NCBI GenBank assembly: GCA_903821995.1
Contig: CAIJNI010000026.1
Coordinates: forward strand, 1 to 52,392
Direction of reading: 5' to 3'
Source: an uncultured beta proteobacterium
Lineage (GTDB): Bacteria > Pseudomonadota > Gammaproteobacteria > Burkholderiales > Burkholderiaceae
DNA length: 52,392 bases
A program made the position numbers and the translations under genes. Below, piece by piece: positions 18,474 through 27,137 of the stretch. The notes beneath the pieces were generated by a model. The model ran no database searches. It was not told the DNA's origin and worked only from the letters and a program-made list of their open reading frames with translations. How positions within the stretch are numbered: position 1 is the stretch's first letter; the number at the start of each line of letters is the position of its first letter.

Positions 18474-18496
18474 CCCTTTAAAGGGACTAAGTCCCT
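18474..18496. terminator. Overlapping palindromes between convergent cytochrome genes
   Basis: CCCTTTAAAGGG (18474-18485) is a perfect palindrome, overlapped by AGGGAC-TAA-GTCCCT (18482-18496), a 6 bp stem with a 3-base loop. They sit just after the cytochrome c' stop and run across the stop of the convergent b561 gene. No long T-run accompanies either, so a bidirectional terminator role is only a guess. Confidence 0.35.
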
Positions 18497-19155
18497 AGTC
18501 GTAGAATAAAGATGTAATAAAAAGCACTGGCAATCATCAAAAAGATGACCAGTGCTTTTATTTGATGATTGCCATCATCTTTAGCTGAAATAGGCTCATC
18601 CACCGACATATCTTGGCTGTCTTTGTCACCTGTCAGCATCGCCTGAGTAAGATTGATTCTCTTGATATATTTATAGAAAATGATTGCTCCAACATGCAAA
18701 ACCACTATTCCAATAAGTATGAATTGATTAAACTGATGTAAATGGCTAAAAATATCTACCCACTCATTGGATATATATTTAGCGAGTGGCCCATCAAAAG
18801 CAATTTCATCAGTCGTAAATAATCCCAAAATCGCCTGAAAACCAAAGAAAACCAAAACCACCACAACAGACAAACCAGCAATAGGACTATGACCTGCTTC
18901 ATTCTTTGGATTTTGAAGGTAGGCCTTGATTGCTTTCGGACCTTTGATAAATTGAGAAAATTTGGCGTAGTGGGTGCCCACAAATCCCCAAATCAGCCGA
19001 AAGAGAATGAGGCCTAAAATGGCAATGCCAAAGTAAGCATGCCACTGCATATATAAACCACCTACATTGACCGAAATAAAACTACCTAAAACACAAAGCG
19101 CTAGAGCCCAGTGAAATAAGCGAGTTGGTAAATCCCATATTCGTATTTTTTTCAT
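18487..19155 (-). CDS. Cytochrome b561-type di-heme membrane protein
   Basis: A 222-residue inner-membrane protein starting RIWDLPTRLFHWALALCVLGS, the signature of bacterial b561 / Ni-Fe hydrogenase cytochrome b-like proteins, with His in the first helix. Four to five hydrophobic helices follow, with further candidate heme ligands in MQWHAYFG, SHLHQFNQF and VVLHVGAI. A cytoplasmic or periplasmic acidic linker precedes a last C-terminal helix. Such proteins pass electrons between the quinone pool and periplasmic c-type cytochromes. The convergent cytochrome c' is the natural candidate partner, by context only. Confidence 0.88.
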   Translation of the reverse strand: MKKIRIWDLPTRLFHWALALCVLGSFISVNVGGLYMQWHAYFGIAILGLILFRLIWGFVGTHYAKFSQFIKGPKAIKAYLQNPKNEAGHSPIAGLSVVVVLVFFGFQAILGLFTTDEIAFDGPLAKYISNEWVDIFSHLHQFNQFILIGIVVLHVGAIIFYKYIKRINLTQAMLTGDKDSQDMSVDEPISAKDDGNHQIKALVIFLMIASAFYYIFILRLGT

Positions 19156-19202
19156 CGTTTAATTTTAAAACAAACTGACGATAGAAAAGAATTTGAGCTT
19201 AT

Positions 19203-19280
19203 TTATACGTTTATCGCTGGTTTAGGACTTTTTTTAGGTTTTTTTGTTTCTTTAGTTTTTCTTTGCTGACCTTTAGCCAT
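19203..19280 (-). CDS. Lysine-rich mini-protein, 25 aa
   Basis: The frame runs ATG to TAA and encodes MAKGQQRKTKETKKPKKSPK followed by PAINV. Ten of 25 residues are Lys or Arg, and there is no hydrophobic segment. An AAGGAG Shine-Dalgarno sits eight bases before the ATG, the strongest ribosome binding site in this neighbourhood, and supports translation. From memory, short MAKGQ-type basic proteins occur beside other proteobacterial genes, but I cannot verify homologues. It lies alone between the ABC-F gene and the b561 gene. Function is unknown; RNA or nucleic-acid contact is only suggested by charge. Confidence 0.6.
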   Translation of the reverse strand: MAKGQQRKTKETKKPKKSPKPAINV

Positions 19281-19343
19281 GACTATTCTCCTTAAGTGAT
19301 TAGAATTAGATTAAACCTTTTTCAGACACAATGGTAAAAAATT

Positions 19344-21305
19344 TTATGAAACACTCTGCTCTAACTCTTCAATTTCTTGTGTCATGTTGAGCCACTGTTC
19401 TTCCAAAAGACCAAGCTCATCAAGTATGTTTTTTAATTCGACCCCTCTTTGAATAATCTCGTCATTAGAAAGTTGTTCTGCTAGTCCTGCTTCCAAAATA
19501 TCTTTTTTCTCCTGCAATTCGCTAATCTTCTTCTCAAGCTTAGCTAATGTTTTTCTTAAGTTTTTTGAAGCAGGTGTCAATGGATTAGTACTTTTATCCT
19601 GTTTTAATTGATTTGATTCGTCTTTTATAGGCGCGACTTCTTTAACCGTATTCATCAAAGCTACATTTAAATTGCTCTTTGCTTCTTCACGAAGTCGTTT
19701 TGATTCTTCAAGTAGATACTTTTGATAATCATCTAAATCACCATCAAATGGATTAATCTCACCACGTCCAACTAACCAGAATTCATCACAAACAGCCCTA
19801 AGTAAAGCTCGGTCATGACTGACCAACATCACCGTTCCCTCAAACTCATTAAGCGCAACCGATAAAGCCTCACGTGTTGCTAAGTCTAAATGGTTTGTAG
19901 GCTCATCAAGTAGGAGTAAATTAGGACGCTGCCAAACAATCATTGCAAGAACGAGACGTGCTTTTTCACCACCACTCATCGTGCCAACAGTCTGCTTAAC
20001 CATATCACCAGAAAAGTTAAAAGTGCCTAAGAAGTTTCTTAAATCTTGTTCTTTACTAGGCTCATTACTTTGAGGACCTTGCTGCTTAGCCAATTTAATC
20101 ATGTGTTCAAGCGGTGTGTCTTCTGGCCTTAATACATCTAATTCTTGCTGAGCAAAGTAGCCAACATTTAAACCCTTACCCTCGGTTACGATTCCACTCA
20201 ACTGCGGTATTGATCTGGCAATCGTTTTAACTAACGTCGACTTTCCTTGACCATTGGCTCCTAATATTCCGATTCGTTGCCCTGCTAAAACCGATTTATT
20301 GACAGAGCGAATAATGATTTTTTCAGATCCATCGATGTGGTAACCAAAACTGGCATCTGCAATTGCTAACATCGGATTAGGTAAATTAATCGGTTCTTTA
20401 AACTCAAATGTAAACTCAGCATCCGCAAGTATTGGCGCAATCTTTTCCATTCTCTCCAAAGCCTTAACACGACTTTGTGCTTGCTTTGCTTTACTGGCTT
20501 TAGCTTTGAAGCGATCAATAAACTTTTGTAAGTGCGCAATCTTTTCTTGCTGCTTACCAAATGATGCCTGTTGCAAAGCCATCTGCTCTGCCCTCATTAA
20601 TTCAAAAGTACTGTAGTTGCCACCATAGCGAGTTAGCTTTGCATGCTCAATATGCAAGGTAACATCTGTAATGGCATCCAAAAATTCACGATCATGACTG
20701 ATAACAATCATGGTTCCTGCATATCTCTTCAGCCAGGCCTCCAACCAAACGAGCGCATCTAAATCTAAGTGATTAGTCGGCTCATCGAGTAACAATAAGT
20801 CAGAAGGACACATCAGGGCTCGCGCAAGTTGTAAGCGCATCCTCCATCCTCCTGAAAAACTATTCACCGGCTGATCAAGCTCTGAGTTTTTAAATCCTAA
20901 TCCAAGAATCAAGGCTTGAGCTCTTGGAACGGAATCATGTTCACCTGCATCTGCCAAATCCGTATAAGCATGCGCCATAGCCATGCCGTCTTCAGATGCT
21001 TCTGCTTGCGCAAGAACTTCTTTTAGTTCTTGCAAACGTGTATCACCCCCTAAAACAAAATCAGTCGCACTGTCTTCTGTTTCTGGCATGTGTTGGGCAA
21101 CTTGTGCCATACGCCATGACTTGGGAATAAAAAAATCCCCACCATCTTCATGTAATGTGCCATTCAGCAATGCAAACAAAGTTGATTTGCCAGCACCATT
21201 TCGACCTACAAGGCCTACTTTTTCACCCGGGTTGAGATTAACCGAGGCTTTATCTAACAATAATTTACTACTACGGCGAAGTACGACGTTATTCAGGGTA
21301 ATCAT
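19344..21305 (-). CDS. yheS: ABC-F family ATPase, YheS-like
   Basis: A soluble 653-residue protein with two ABC ATPase domains and no membrane segment. Walker A motifs are GRNGAGKST and GANGQGKST. Signature motifs are FSGGWRMRLQLARAL and MSGGEKARLVLAM, each followed by LLLDEPTNHLDL. The interdomain linker (FGKQQEKIAHLQKFIDRFKAKASKAKQAQSR) is the ABC-F P-site tRNA interaction region. The C-terminus (after about 560) is a charged coiled coil. ABC-F proteins bind the ribosomal E site and relieve stalled translation. The order and length match YheS better than Uup or EttA. It is single in its transcription unit. Confidence 0.92.
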   Translation of the reverse strand: MITLNNVVLRRSSKLLLDKASVNLNPGEKVGLVGRNGAGKSTLFALLNGTLHEDGGDFFIPKSWRMAQVAQHMPETEDSATDFVLGGDTRLQELKEVLAQAEASEDGMAMAHAYTDLADAGEHDSVPRAQALILGLGFKNSELDQPVNSFSGGWRMRLQLARALMCPSDLLLLDEPTNHLDLDALVWLEAWLKRYAGTMIVISHDREFLDAITDVTLHIEHAKLTRYGGNYSTFELMRAEQMALQQASFGKQQEKIAHLQKFIDRFKAKASKAKQAQSRVKALERMEKIAPILADAEFTFEFKEPINLPNPMLAIADASFGYHIDGSEKIIIRSVNKSVLAGQRIGILGANGQGKSTLVKTIARSIPQLSGIVTEGKGLNVGYFAQQELDVLRPEDTPLEHMIKLAKQQGPQSNEPSKEQDLRNFLGTFNFSGDMVKQTVGTMSGGEKARLVLAMIVWQRPNLLLLDEPTNHLDLATREALSVALNEFEGTVMLVSHDRALLRAVCDEFWLVGRGEINPFDGDLDDYQKYLLEESKRLREEAKSNLNVALMNTVKEVAPIKDESNQLKQDKSTNPLTPASKNLRKTLAKLEKKISELQEKKDILEAGLAEQLSNDEIIQRGVELKNILDELGLLEEQWLNMTQEIEELEQSVS

Positions 21306-21386
21306 GCAATCTCAGCTTTTACCAGCTGGAGCTGGATCGTTCAAGTAAAGGAAAATGTGTATTTTGGCACGAGCTTTACCAACACA

Positions 21387-21408
21387 CAGTCGATATTGTA
21401 ATCGACTG
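21387..21408. repeat. Perfect 8-bp inverted repeat upstream of the ABC-F gene
   Basis: CAGTCGAT (21387-21394) and ATCGACTG (21401-21408) flank the six bases ATTGTA. The repeat lies 82 bases before the ABC-F start and 48 bases past the Kelch gene's stop, reading on the minus strand. There is no T-run. It could be an operator, a leader hairpin of the ABC-F gene or the 3' end of the Kelch transcript. Confidence 0.4.
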
Positions 21409-21455
21409 TCCTACTTTAGCTCTATCACTATAAATGCTTTGAAGTGCTAATTAGC

Positions 21456-22523
21456 CTATAACTTAATCACTTCATGAGAGCCCATCGGTGAAGCTGCCCC
21501 AGGCATCCCGTCTGACTGGAAGCTTCCACCGACAATATGGAGCTGATTACCTAAAACTGCACCAGCAAAACCATGTCTAGCTACCTGCATATGAGGCAAG
21601 GTCTCCCAAGATTTAGTGGCAGGATCATAGGCCTCTATCACCCAAAATGTCATTTTTCGCTTAGCATCCTGATACTCACCACCTGTAACATAAATTTTTC
21701 CGTTATAGACCCCACCTCCAACATCACTTCGGCTTGTAGGAGCTCGCCCAACGAGTAACCAAGTATCGTTTACAGGATCATATTCTTCTATTAGATCCGT
21801 TACAGCAGATAATGTGACAAAAACGGCGCCAATCCTTCCATTAATCGCATATATCTTACCCCCGACCTCTCCGGCAATAAAGTGGTTTCGGGGGGTTGGC
21901 ATCGGTGTACGAGTACGCCATTGATTTGTTTTAGGATCATATTCTTCTACATCATTAACCACAATGTGCGCATTAGAACCCCTGGGTATTGCTGTTCCAG
22001 GGCCTGTTTTGGCATTTGAACTTGCTCCACCGATGACATAAATTTTCCCGCCTGCCACAACAGCCTGCGCACTTCCTCTTGCTTTACCCATCGGTGCCAA
22101 TGCTTTCCACTGATCATTGGCGGGGTTATATTCCCAAGCATTATTGATAGGCTGCCATACCTTTTCTTCACCCGGTTTGACAAATCCACCAAAGACATAA
22201 ATTTTGTCATTCATCGCAACAATCGCAATGTGGTGCGCAGGAAACGGCATATCCTTTAACTTGGTCCAAGTCGATGCCCCTTTATCAAACCGATAAGACA
22301 AACCTCTAGGGGAATACAAAATATCATCTAATCCGGCCATCACATGCAAACTATTTCCAACAGTGGCGCCAACGAGTTCACCAGAAGATATGGGCAAGGG
22401 GGGTAAAAATTCCCACTGCGCCTGATTTGCCGCCATTGAAAATTGAGATGAGCCTAAGGCAGTCATTCCGCCCAAAGCACTCAATGTCATTAAGAAATTT
22501 CTGCGTGGTGAATTCTGTAACAT
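21456..22523 (-). CDS. Tat-exported Kelch-repeat beta-propeller protein
   Basis: A 355-residue secreted protein. The N-terminus SPRRNFLMTLSALGGM has a twin-arginine motif followed by a hydrophobic stretch. The body is a six-bladed-type Kelch propeller: repeated blades of the form DKIYVFGGF, GKIYVIGGA, GKIYAINGR, GKIYVTGGEY and NQLHIVGGS, with Trp after each YDP segment. I see no copper-radical oxidase residues, so function is unknown. The start at 22523 is preferred: AAGGGG lies six bases before it, whereas the ATG at 22529 abuts that sequence. It is 21-27 bases after the Vgb-like cytochrome gene, so they share a transcript. Confidence 0.85.
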   Translation of the reverse strand: MLQNSPRRNFLMTLSALGGMTALGSSQFSMAANQAQWEFLPPLPISSGELVGATVGNSLHVMAGLDDILYSPRGLSYRFDKGASTWTKLKDMPFPAHHIAIVAMNDKIYVFGGFVKPGEEKVWQPINNAWEYNPANDQWKALAPMGKARGSAQAVVAGGKIYVIGGASSNAKTGPGTAIPRGSNAHIVVNDVEEYDPKTNQWRTRTPMPTPRNHFIAGEVGGKIYAINGRIGAVFVTLSAVTDLIEEYDPVNDTWLLVGRAPTSRSDVGGGVYNGKIYVTGGEYQDAKRKMTFWVIEAYDPATKSWETLPHMQVARHGFAGAVLGNQLHIVGGSFQSDGMPGAASPMGSHEVIKL

Positions 22524-22550
22524 CGCCATCCCCTTCGTCGTTGCAATACG

Positions 22551-24227
22551 TTAAAAAGTCTCCAATTTAATAATGGAGGCTCCATGATTACTGCCAATCC
22601 ATAAAACCGGTTGTTCAGCCCGATCATCTACAAAAACACGTCTAATATTGGTTGATCTAGGTAATTGATACTCAATAAATTGATTGGTAATAGTATTGAG
22701 CCTTGCAACACGATCTGTAGTCATTGATCCAGTCCAAGCATATTGTTTTTTATCTAAAACAACATCATAGGGTGCTGAGTAAGGTGTCGGAACCAACCAT
22801 TCTTTCATCTCACCAGTTTTGGTATCAAGCATTCCAATTTTGTGGCCCCTGTATTCTCCCACCCATAATCTATCCTCAGAATCCATAGAACCTCGACGCG
22901 GTGAAGCTTCTTTAGTCGCAAAACTATAAAATGTCACCGCTCCAGTTTTGGCATCAATTCGACCAATTTCCTGTTGGCGAAAATCAGTAAAGTAACAGTT
23001 ATTTTTTGAATCTGTAATCACATCGTAGATATTATGTTGTAACTTAGATCCTTTAAACGGCGACCAAGTCTCAATCGCTCCCGTCTTTAAATCAAATCGA
23101 TGTACACCTGCAAAGCCACTATTTTGAGTCCAAACTTTACCATCTACATCAATATTCCAAGGTGCAATTTGATTGAGTTGTGTCGAAGGTAAATTTTCAG
23201 CTGTAGGTGGTGTGAAATACTTAAATTTTTCAGTCTTTGGATCAAATTGCGCAATGGATGCTTGATACATATTACCAATCCACAATTTACCTGACCGATC
23301 CCCTCGAATAGCCAATATCCCCGTAGGAAAATCTGGCTTAGATATGTCCACATCAAATTCTTTGAGGGCACCCGTTGCAGGGTTCATTTTTCCGATTTTT
23401 TGCTCGCCAAAACTGGAGAACCATACTTGACCTTCTTGATCCAAAATCACATCGTGCGGTTGGATCAATGGTCTTGGTAAGTCATATTCGGTATAAATCA
23501 CATTGGTTGCTTCCCCCTTAAGACGAGGGAAAGTTTTTAGAGGGTAATTCCAAGTTTGCCGATTATGCAAATTAATGTTAGCGAGAAAATCACCCATTTC
23601 TTTGTATATACGAACGCGATCTTCACCTTGCTCTTCCATTAGACGAGCACCTTTTCGCATTTGCGGCATTCCAGGCATACTTTGATTAACATAGCCTTGC
23701 ATACGAGGCAAGACGATTTTTAAAAACTCCTCTGAACTGTATTTAGAATTTACAACTCTCTCTAATGTATGACAAGTCACACAAGTCAGTAAGGTTTTCT
23801 TTTCGCGCTCAGAACCCGGCATACTCGCCATCCACTCAGCATTTGTCATCTGTGTGGCAATATCTTTGACTGTTTTCAAAGATATATTTTGTATAGCTGT
23901 ACTTTTATCACTGACCTGAACTTTAATTGGACGCTCTAATTCAAATCCTGTTGCTCGAATCGTTATTGTGTAATTGCCGGCAGGAATCTTTTCCTTTGGA
24001 AATGCGAAGTCACCATTCACATGACTGACTACGGAGATTGTTATGACCGAGCCATCTTTCTTGGCGCTAATAACAGCCCCCTCGATAGCACCTTCAGTAG
24101 ATGCGGTAACTCGCCCCTGAATCGCAACTTTGGATATATCTAATGCTTGAGCAAAAGCCAAATGAGATGACAAAACAAAAAAGCTTAAGAAAAAGCTATA
24201 AACATAGCTATAGATATATTTATTCAT
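22551..24227 (-). CDS. Exported Vgb-like propeller with CNA-type beta domain and one heme motif
   Basis: A 558-residue secreted protein. A signal peptide begins MNKYIYSYVYSFFLSFFVLS. Next comes a carboxypeptidase regulatory-like domain (about residues 30-115, IQGRVTASTEGAIEGAVISA). A c-type heme motif CVTCH follows at about residue 140. The rest is a streptogramin-lyase/NHL-type propeller with repeats such as GQVWFSSFGEQKIGKMNPATG and RLWVGEYRGHKIGMLDTKTG. The combination suggests an electron-transferring periplasmic enzyme or sensor rather than an antibiotic lyase, but the substrate is unknown. The start at 24227 is chosen for the signal peptide and an upstream GTGAGA. The Kelch gene follows closely. 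Confidence 0.82.
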   Translation of the reverse strand: MNKYIYSYVYSFFLSFFVLSSHLAFAQALDISKVAIQGRVTASTEGAIEGAVISAKKDGSVITISVVSHVNGDFAFPKEKIPAGNYTITIRATGFELERPIKVQVSDKSTAIQNISLKTVKDIATQMTNAEWMASMPGSEREKKTLLTCVTCHTLERVVNSKYSSEEFLKIVLPRMQGYVNQSMPGMPQMRKGARLMEEQGEDRVRIYKEMGDFLANINLHNRQTWNYPLKTFPRLKGEATNVIYTEYDLPRPLIQPHDVILDQEGQVWFSSFGEQKIGKMNPATGALKEFDVDISKPDFPTGILAIRGDRSGKLWIGNMYQASIAQFDPKTEKFKYFTPPTAENLPSTQLNQIAPWNIDVDGKVWTQNSGFAGVHRFDLKTGAIETWSPFKGSKLQHNIYDVITDSKNNCYFTDFRQQEIGRIDAKTGAVTFYSFATKEASPRRGSMDSEDRLWVGEYRGHKIGMLDTKTGEMKEWLVPTPYSAPYDVVLDKKQYAWTGSMTTDRVARLNTITNQFIEYQLPRSTNIRRVFVDDRAEQPVLWIGSNHGASIIKLETF

Positions 24228-24322
24228 ATGTCTCACGTGTAATTGGTTATCCCTATACAGTAAGACAAATATTTTTAATACAGTATCCGTTGATACCCTA
24301 ATCTGCGATCTAGAATAAGTTC

Positions 24323-26179
24323 TCAATCTCCAAGAACAACTCCCTCTCTTCTTGGATCCGCACCACCAAATAAGATCCAATTACTTGTATTTATATCGGT
24401 CCGGTCTTGATTAGAAAATTTTCCCTGACTGAGTGTTGGCGCTCGAACAATTCCATGTAAACCACTTGGCGCATCAAAATACTTAATCATATGGGACTTT
24501 TCTTTTAGTGAACCAATTACAGAATCCCAGGATCCCATTTGTTCAAGCTCAGTCTCTTTGTTCCGACTTCCAAAATTAGGTAAGCTAATTGCATCTTGAA
24601 TATTCATATTCCAATCCATCACTGCAACTAGAGTTTTAGCTAGGTAATTAATAATGCCACTCCCGCCCGCCGATCCAATATTCATGACTAAATTTCCATG
24701 CCGATCAAATATTAGAAGTGGCGCCATAGAACTTCTAGGACGTTTATAGGGCTCCACACGATTCGCGACCAACTTTCCGTCTATCACTGGTGTTAATGAA
24801 AAATCAGTCAGTTGATTGTTGAGTAAAAAACCATCGACCATAATCCGAGAGCCAAATTGTGATTCAATCGTATTCGTGAGTGAAACTGCATTCCCCCAAG
24901 AATCAATAACAGAAATATGGCTCGTGCCCGCTGCCTCTGACAAACTATCCGAAGAATACTGGGCTAAAGTACCTTCAGGTTGCCCTGGCAAAGCCTTTTG
25001 TAAGGATTTATTCCAGTTGATTTGAGCTCTTCTTTTTTGAATATACGTAGAATCTAGCATCCCCTTAATGGGTGGCACAACAAAGTCTGGATCGGCAATG
25101 TATTCATCACGATCCGCAAAAGCTAGGCGCCCCGCCTCGGAAAATAAATGTATACCTTGCCATGTATTCGCAGGATAGTCAGACATCGGAAAGGATTCTA
25201 AGATGCCCAGCATTTGCAAAATAGCCAAAGTACCAGATGAAGGGGGAGGCATGCCACAAATATTCCAAATCCGATAGGTATGACATAAAATTGGACGCTC
25301 TTTTGCTTTGTATCTAGATAAGTCCTTAATCGTCAAATCACCCGGATGAGCATTCTTTTGAACAGCGCGCTCAATATCTCTTGCAATCCATCCTGTGTAA
25401 AAAGCATGAGCTCCATGTTCTGCGACTTCATGGAGAACCTTGGCTAATTCGAGATTTTTAATCAAGGTACCGACCTCAAATGCTACCCCCTGTTGGTTAT
25501 AAAAATATTTTCTCGCCTCAGGATTATTTTTTAAGTAAGGGTCTTTTTGAATCAGAATATGAAGACGATCAGATAATATAAAACCCTGCTGGGATTGCTG
25601 AATTGTTGGAAGTAGAATTTGCTTCCAAGGTAACTTTCCGTGAGTTTGATGAACCTTCTCTAGCATCTTTAAAAGCCCTGGAGTACCGACTGCCCGACCG
25701 CTCGTCATCGCATCTTCAAAACGCATGACTTCTCCGCTCGCCAAGAGAAAGCGATCAGGATAAGCTAATGCAGGTGCAGTTTCACGGCCATCATAGGCCT
25801 GAATTTTTTTTCTTTTGGCGTCAAAATGCACTAAGAACCCACCGCCACCAATACCCGTAGCATTGGGCTCTGTCAGCGTTAACATCACCGACGCCGCAAT
25901 CGCAGCATCCGTTGCATTTCCACCCTTTTTTAAAATAGCATAGGCTGCTTGCGAAGCATAAGAATTAGCAGTCGCTACCATCATCGTTTTACCTAATGCT
26001 ATTTTTTTTTCAGCAATCCTAGAAAACATTTCTGGCTCAGGTATCGCAGGAGTAGTTATCAGTGATTGCGCATGCAACAAATTGAAATTTGCAATCATTC
26101 CACAGAGAAAAAAACCAGAGAATACATGTACGAATACGATAGCTCTTTTAGGGAACTCAAACTTAATATGTAATTTCAT
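24323..26179 (-). CDS. ggt: Gamma-glutamyltransferase, exported
   Basis: This N-terminal nucleophile hydrolase cleaves the gamma-glutamyl bond of glutathione. The 618-residue precursor has a signal peptide (ends near HAQS). The large-subunit signature GGNATDAAIAASVMLTLTEP with TGIGGGGFLVH and the substrate-binding YDGRETAP are present. The autoprocessing and catalytic Thr is about residue 419 in GTSHISVID, followed by GNAVSLTNTIESQFGS and LLNNQLTDFS. Fold and length fit a periplasmic GGT. It begins nine bases after the phytochelatin-synthase-like gene, so the two are almost certainly co-transcribed. The downstream Vgb-like gene follows after 95 bases. Confidence 0.93.
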   Translation of the reverse strand: MKLHIKFEFPKRAIVFVHVFSGFFLCGMIANFNLLHAQSLITTPAIPEPEMFSRIAEKKIALGKTMMVATANSYASQAAYAILKKGGNATDAAIAASVMLTLTEPNATGIGGGGFLVHFDAKRKKIQAYDGRETAPALAYPDRFLLASGEVMRFEDAMTSGRAVGTPGLLKMLEKVHQTHGKLPWKQILLPTIQQSQQGFILSDRLHILIQKDPYLKNNPEARKYFYNQQGVAFEVGTLIKNLELAKVLHEVAEHGAHAFYTGWIARDIERAVQKNAHPGDLTIKDLSRYKAKERPILCHTYRIWNICGMPPPSSGTLAILQMLGILESFPMSDYPANTWQGIHLFSEAGRLAFADRDEYIADPDFVVPPIKGMLDSTYIQKRRAQINWNKSLQKALPGQPEGTLAQYSSDSLSEAAGTSHISVIDSWGNAVSLTNTIESQFGSRIMVDGFLLNNQLTDFSLTPVIDGKLVANRVEPYKRPRSSMAPLLIFDRHGNLVMNIGSAGGSGIINYLAKTLVAVMDWNMNIQDAISLPNFGSRNKETELEQMGSWDSVIGSLKEKSHMIKYFDAPSGLHGIVRAPTLSQGKFSNQDRTDINTSNWILFGGADPRREGVVLGD

Positions 26180-26188
26180 GATGAGAAT

Positions 26189-27016
26189 TTATAAACCCTC
26201 AATAAGGACAAAACCCCTGTTTTCAATCTTATCAAAGGTTTTCATCCCTTTAACAATGACACTTAGCGGCATCCAAACCCATCCTTGTGTTGCAGGATTA
26301 ACGTCCATAATCAATATAGAATCAGAAGCCTCATCATAGGCACCTACCGGCGATATATGCGCCCCACCCTTCTGCCCCACATCTTCACGGCGATAATTGA
26401 CAACCAAGTAATCTCCACTCATTTTTAGGTTTGTAATGAATTCTTGGCGAATGTCATTAATACTTGTTTGATCTGAAACTATCCTTAAACTTGTTTTAAG
26501 TTGATTCGCGCGAAGCATTTCATCAAACTCTCGAAGTTGATATCCGCCGTCTCGTACTAAATTTCCATTAATAAGTACAGGTTCTCCTAAAACTTGCGCC
26601 CGAGTTTTACGCCCCTTAAGTATTACAGTTTCTTGCGTGAATCGAGGAACTGTTAAATCAAAACCAGGATTTAAATTTTTAGAATCCTCGGACTTAATAC
26701 GACTAGTATCTCTGGGAAGAGATTGATTTCTTCCATAAACGGCATTAAGAATAATAGCTGCCGTAGTTGGACCACAAAAAGCCCGATTAGATTGTGCTTC
26801 AAATTGATTCGCGAGCGCTGGAAAATCAACTTTAGCTGATGCGTTAATTAAACGTGCTAATCCAAGCTCTGAGTTAAAAGGGATTAAGACCGATTGTCCC
26901 GTATCAGCAGCGGAAGCATTTACCCCCTCTTCTTTAGATAAGGCAAAAAGGGGGTTAAATAGCTGAACTAAAAGAAAAATACATAAAAACTTAAATTTAA
27001 GAGTCATTTTCATCAT
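26189..27016 (-). CDS. Phytochelatin synthase-like cysteine peptidase, exported
   Basis: A 275-residue papain-fold protein with a hydrophobic signal (FLCIFLLVQLFNPLFA). The catalytic Cys is in NRAFCGPTTAAIILNAVYG (Cys81), the His in GGAHISPVGAYDE (His220) and the Asp in ILIMDVNP (Asp238). The 18-residue His-Asp spacing matches the plant and cyanobacterial enzymes as I remember them. The C-terminal Cys-rich domain of plant synthases is absent. Bacterial half-length members mainly remove glycine from glutathione to leave gamma-Glu-Cys. Export plus a co-transcribed gamma-glutamyltransferase point to periplasmic glutathione turnover. Metal response is possible but not shown by anything here. Confidence 0.88.
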   Translation of the reverse strand: MMKMTLKFKFLCIFLLVQLFNPLFALSKEEGVNASAADTGQSVLIPFNSELGLARLINASAKVDFPALANQFEAQSNRAFCGPTTAAIILNAVYGRNQSLPRDTSRIKSEDSKNLNPGFDLTVPRFTQETVILKGRKTRAQVLGEPVLINGNLVRDGGYQLREFDEMLRANQLKTSLRIVSDQTSINDIRQEFITNLKMSGDYLVVNYRREDVGQKGGAHISPVGAYDEASDSILIMDVNPATQGWVWMPLSVIVKGMKTFDKIENRGFVLIEGL

Positions 27017-27137
27017 TCAATTTGAACAAGTTTTCTAGACATTGTTTCATCATATGCCAATTATTCAATTGACGATCAATGTCATGACCTAAATTAAAGC
27101 AAATTGATCCCGTGAACTCTCAATCTTCCTGTAAAAG

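Noticed and set aside
22551..24227. Functional virginiamycin B lyase (streptogramin resistance)
   Set aside because: The propeller resembles Vgb, but the extra CNA-like domain and heme motif and the export signal argue for a different role.
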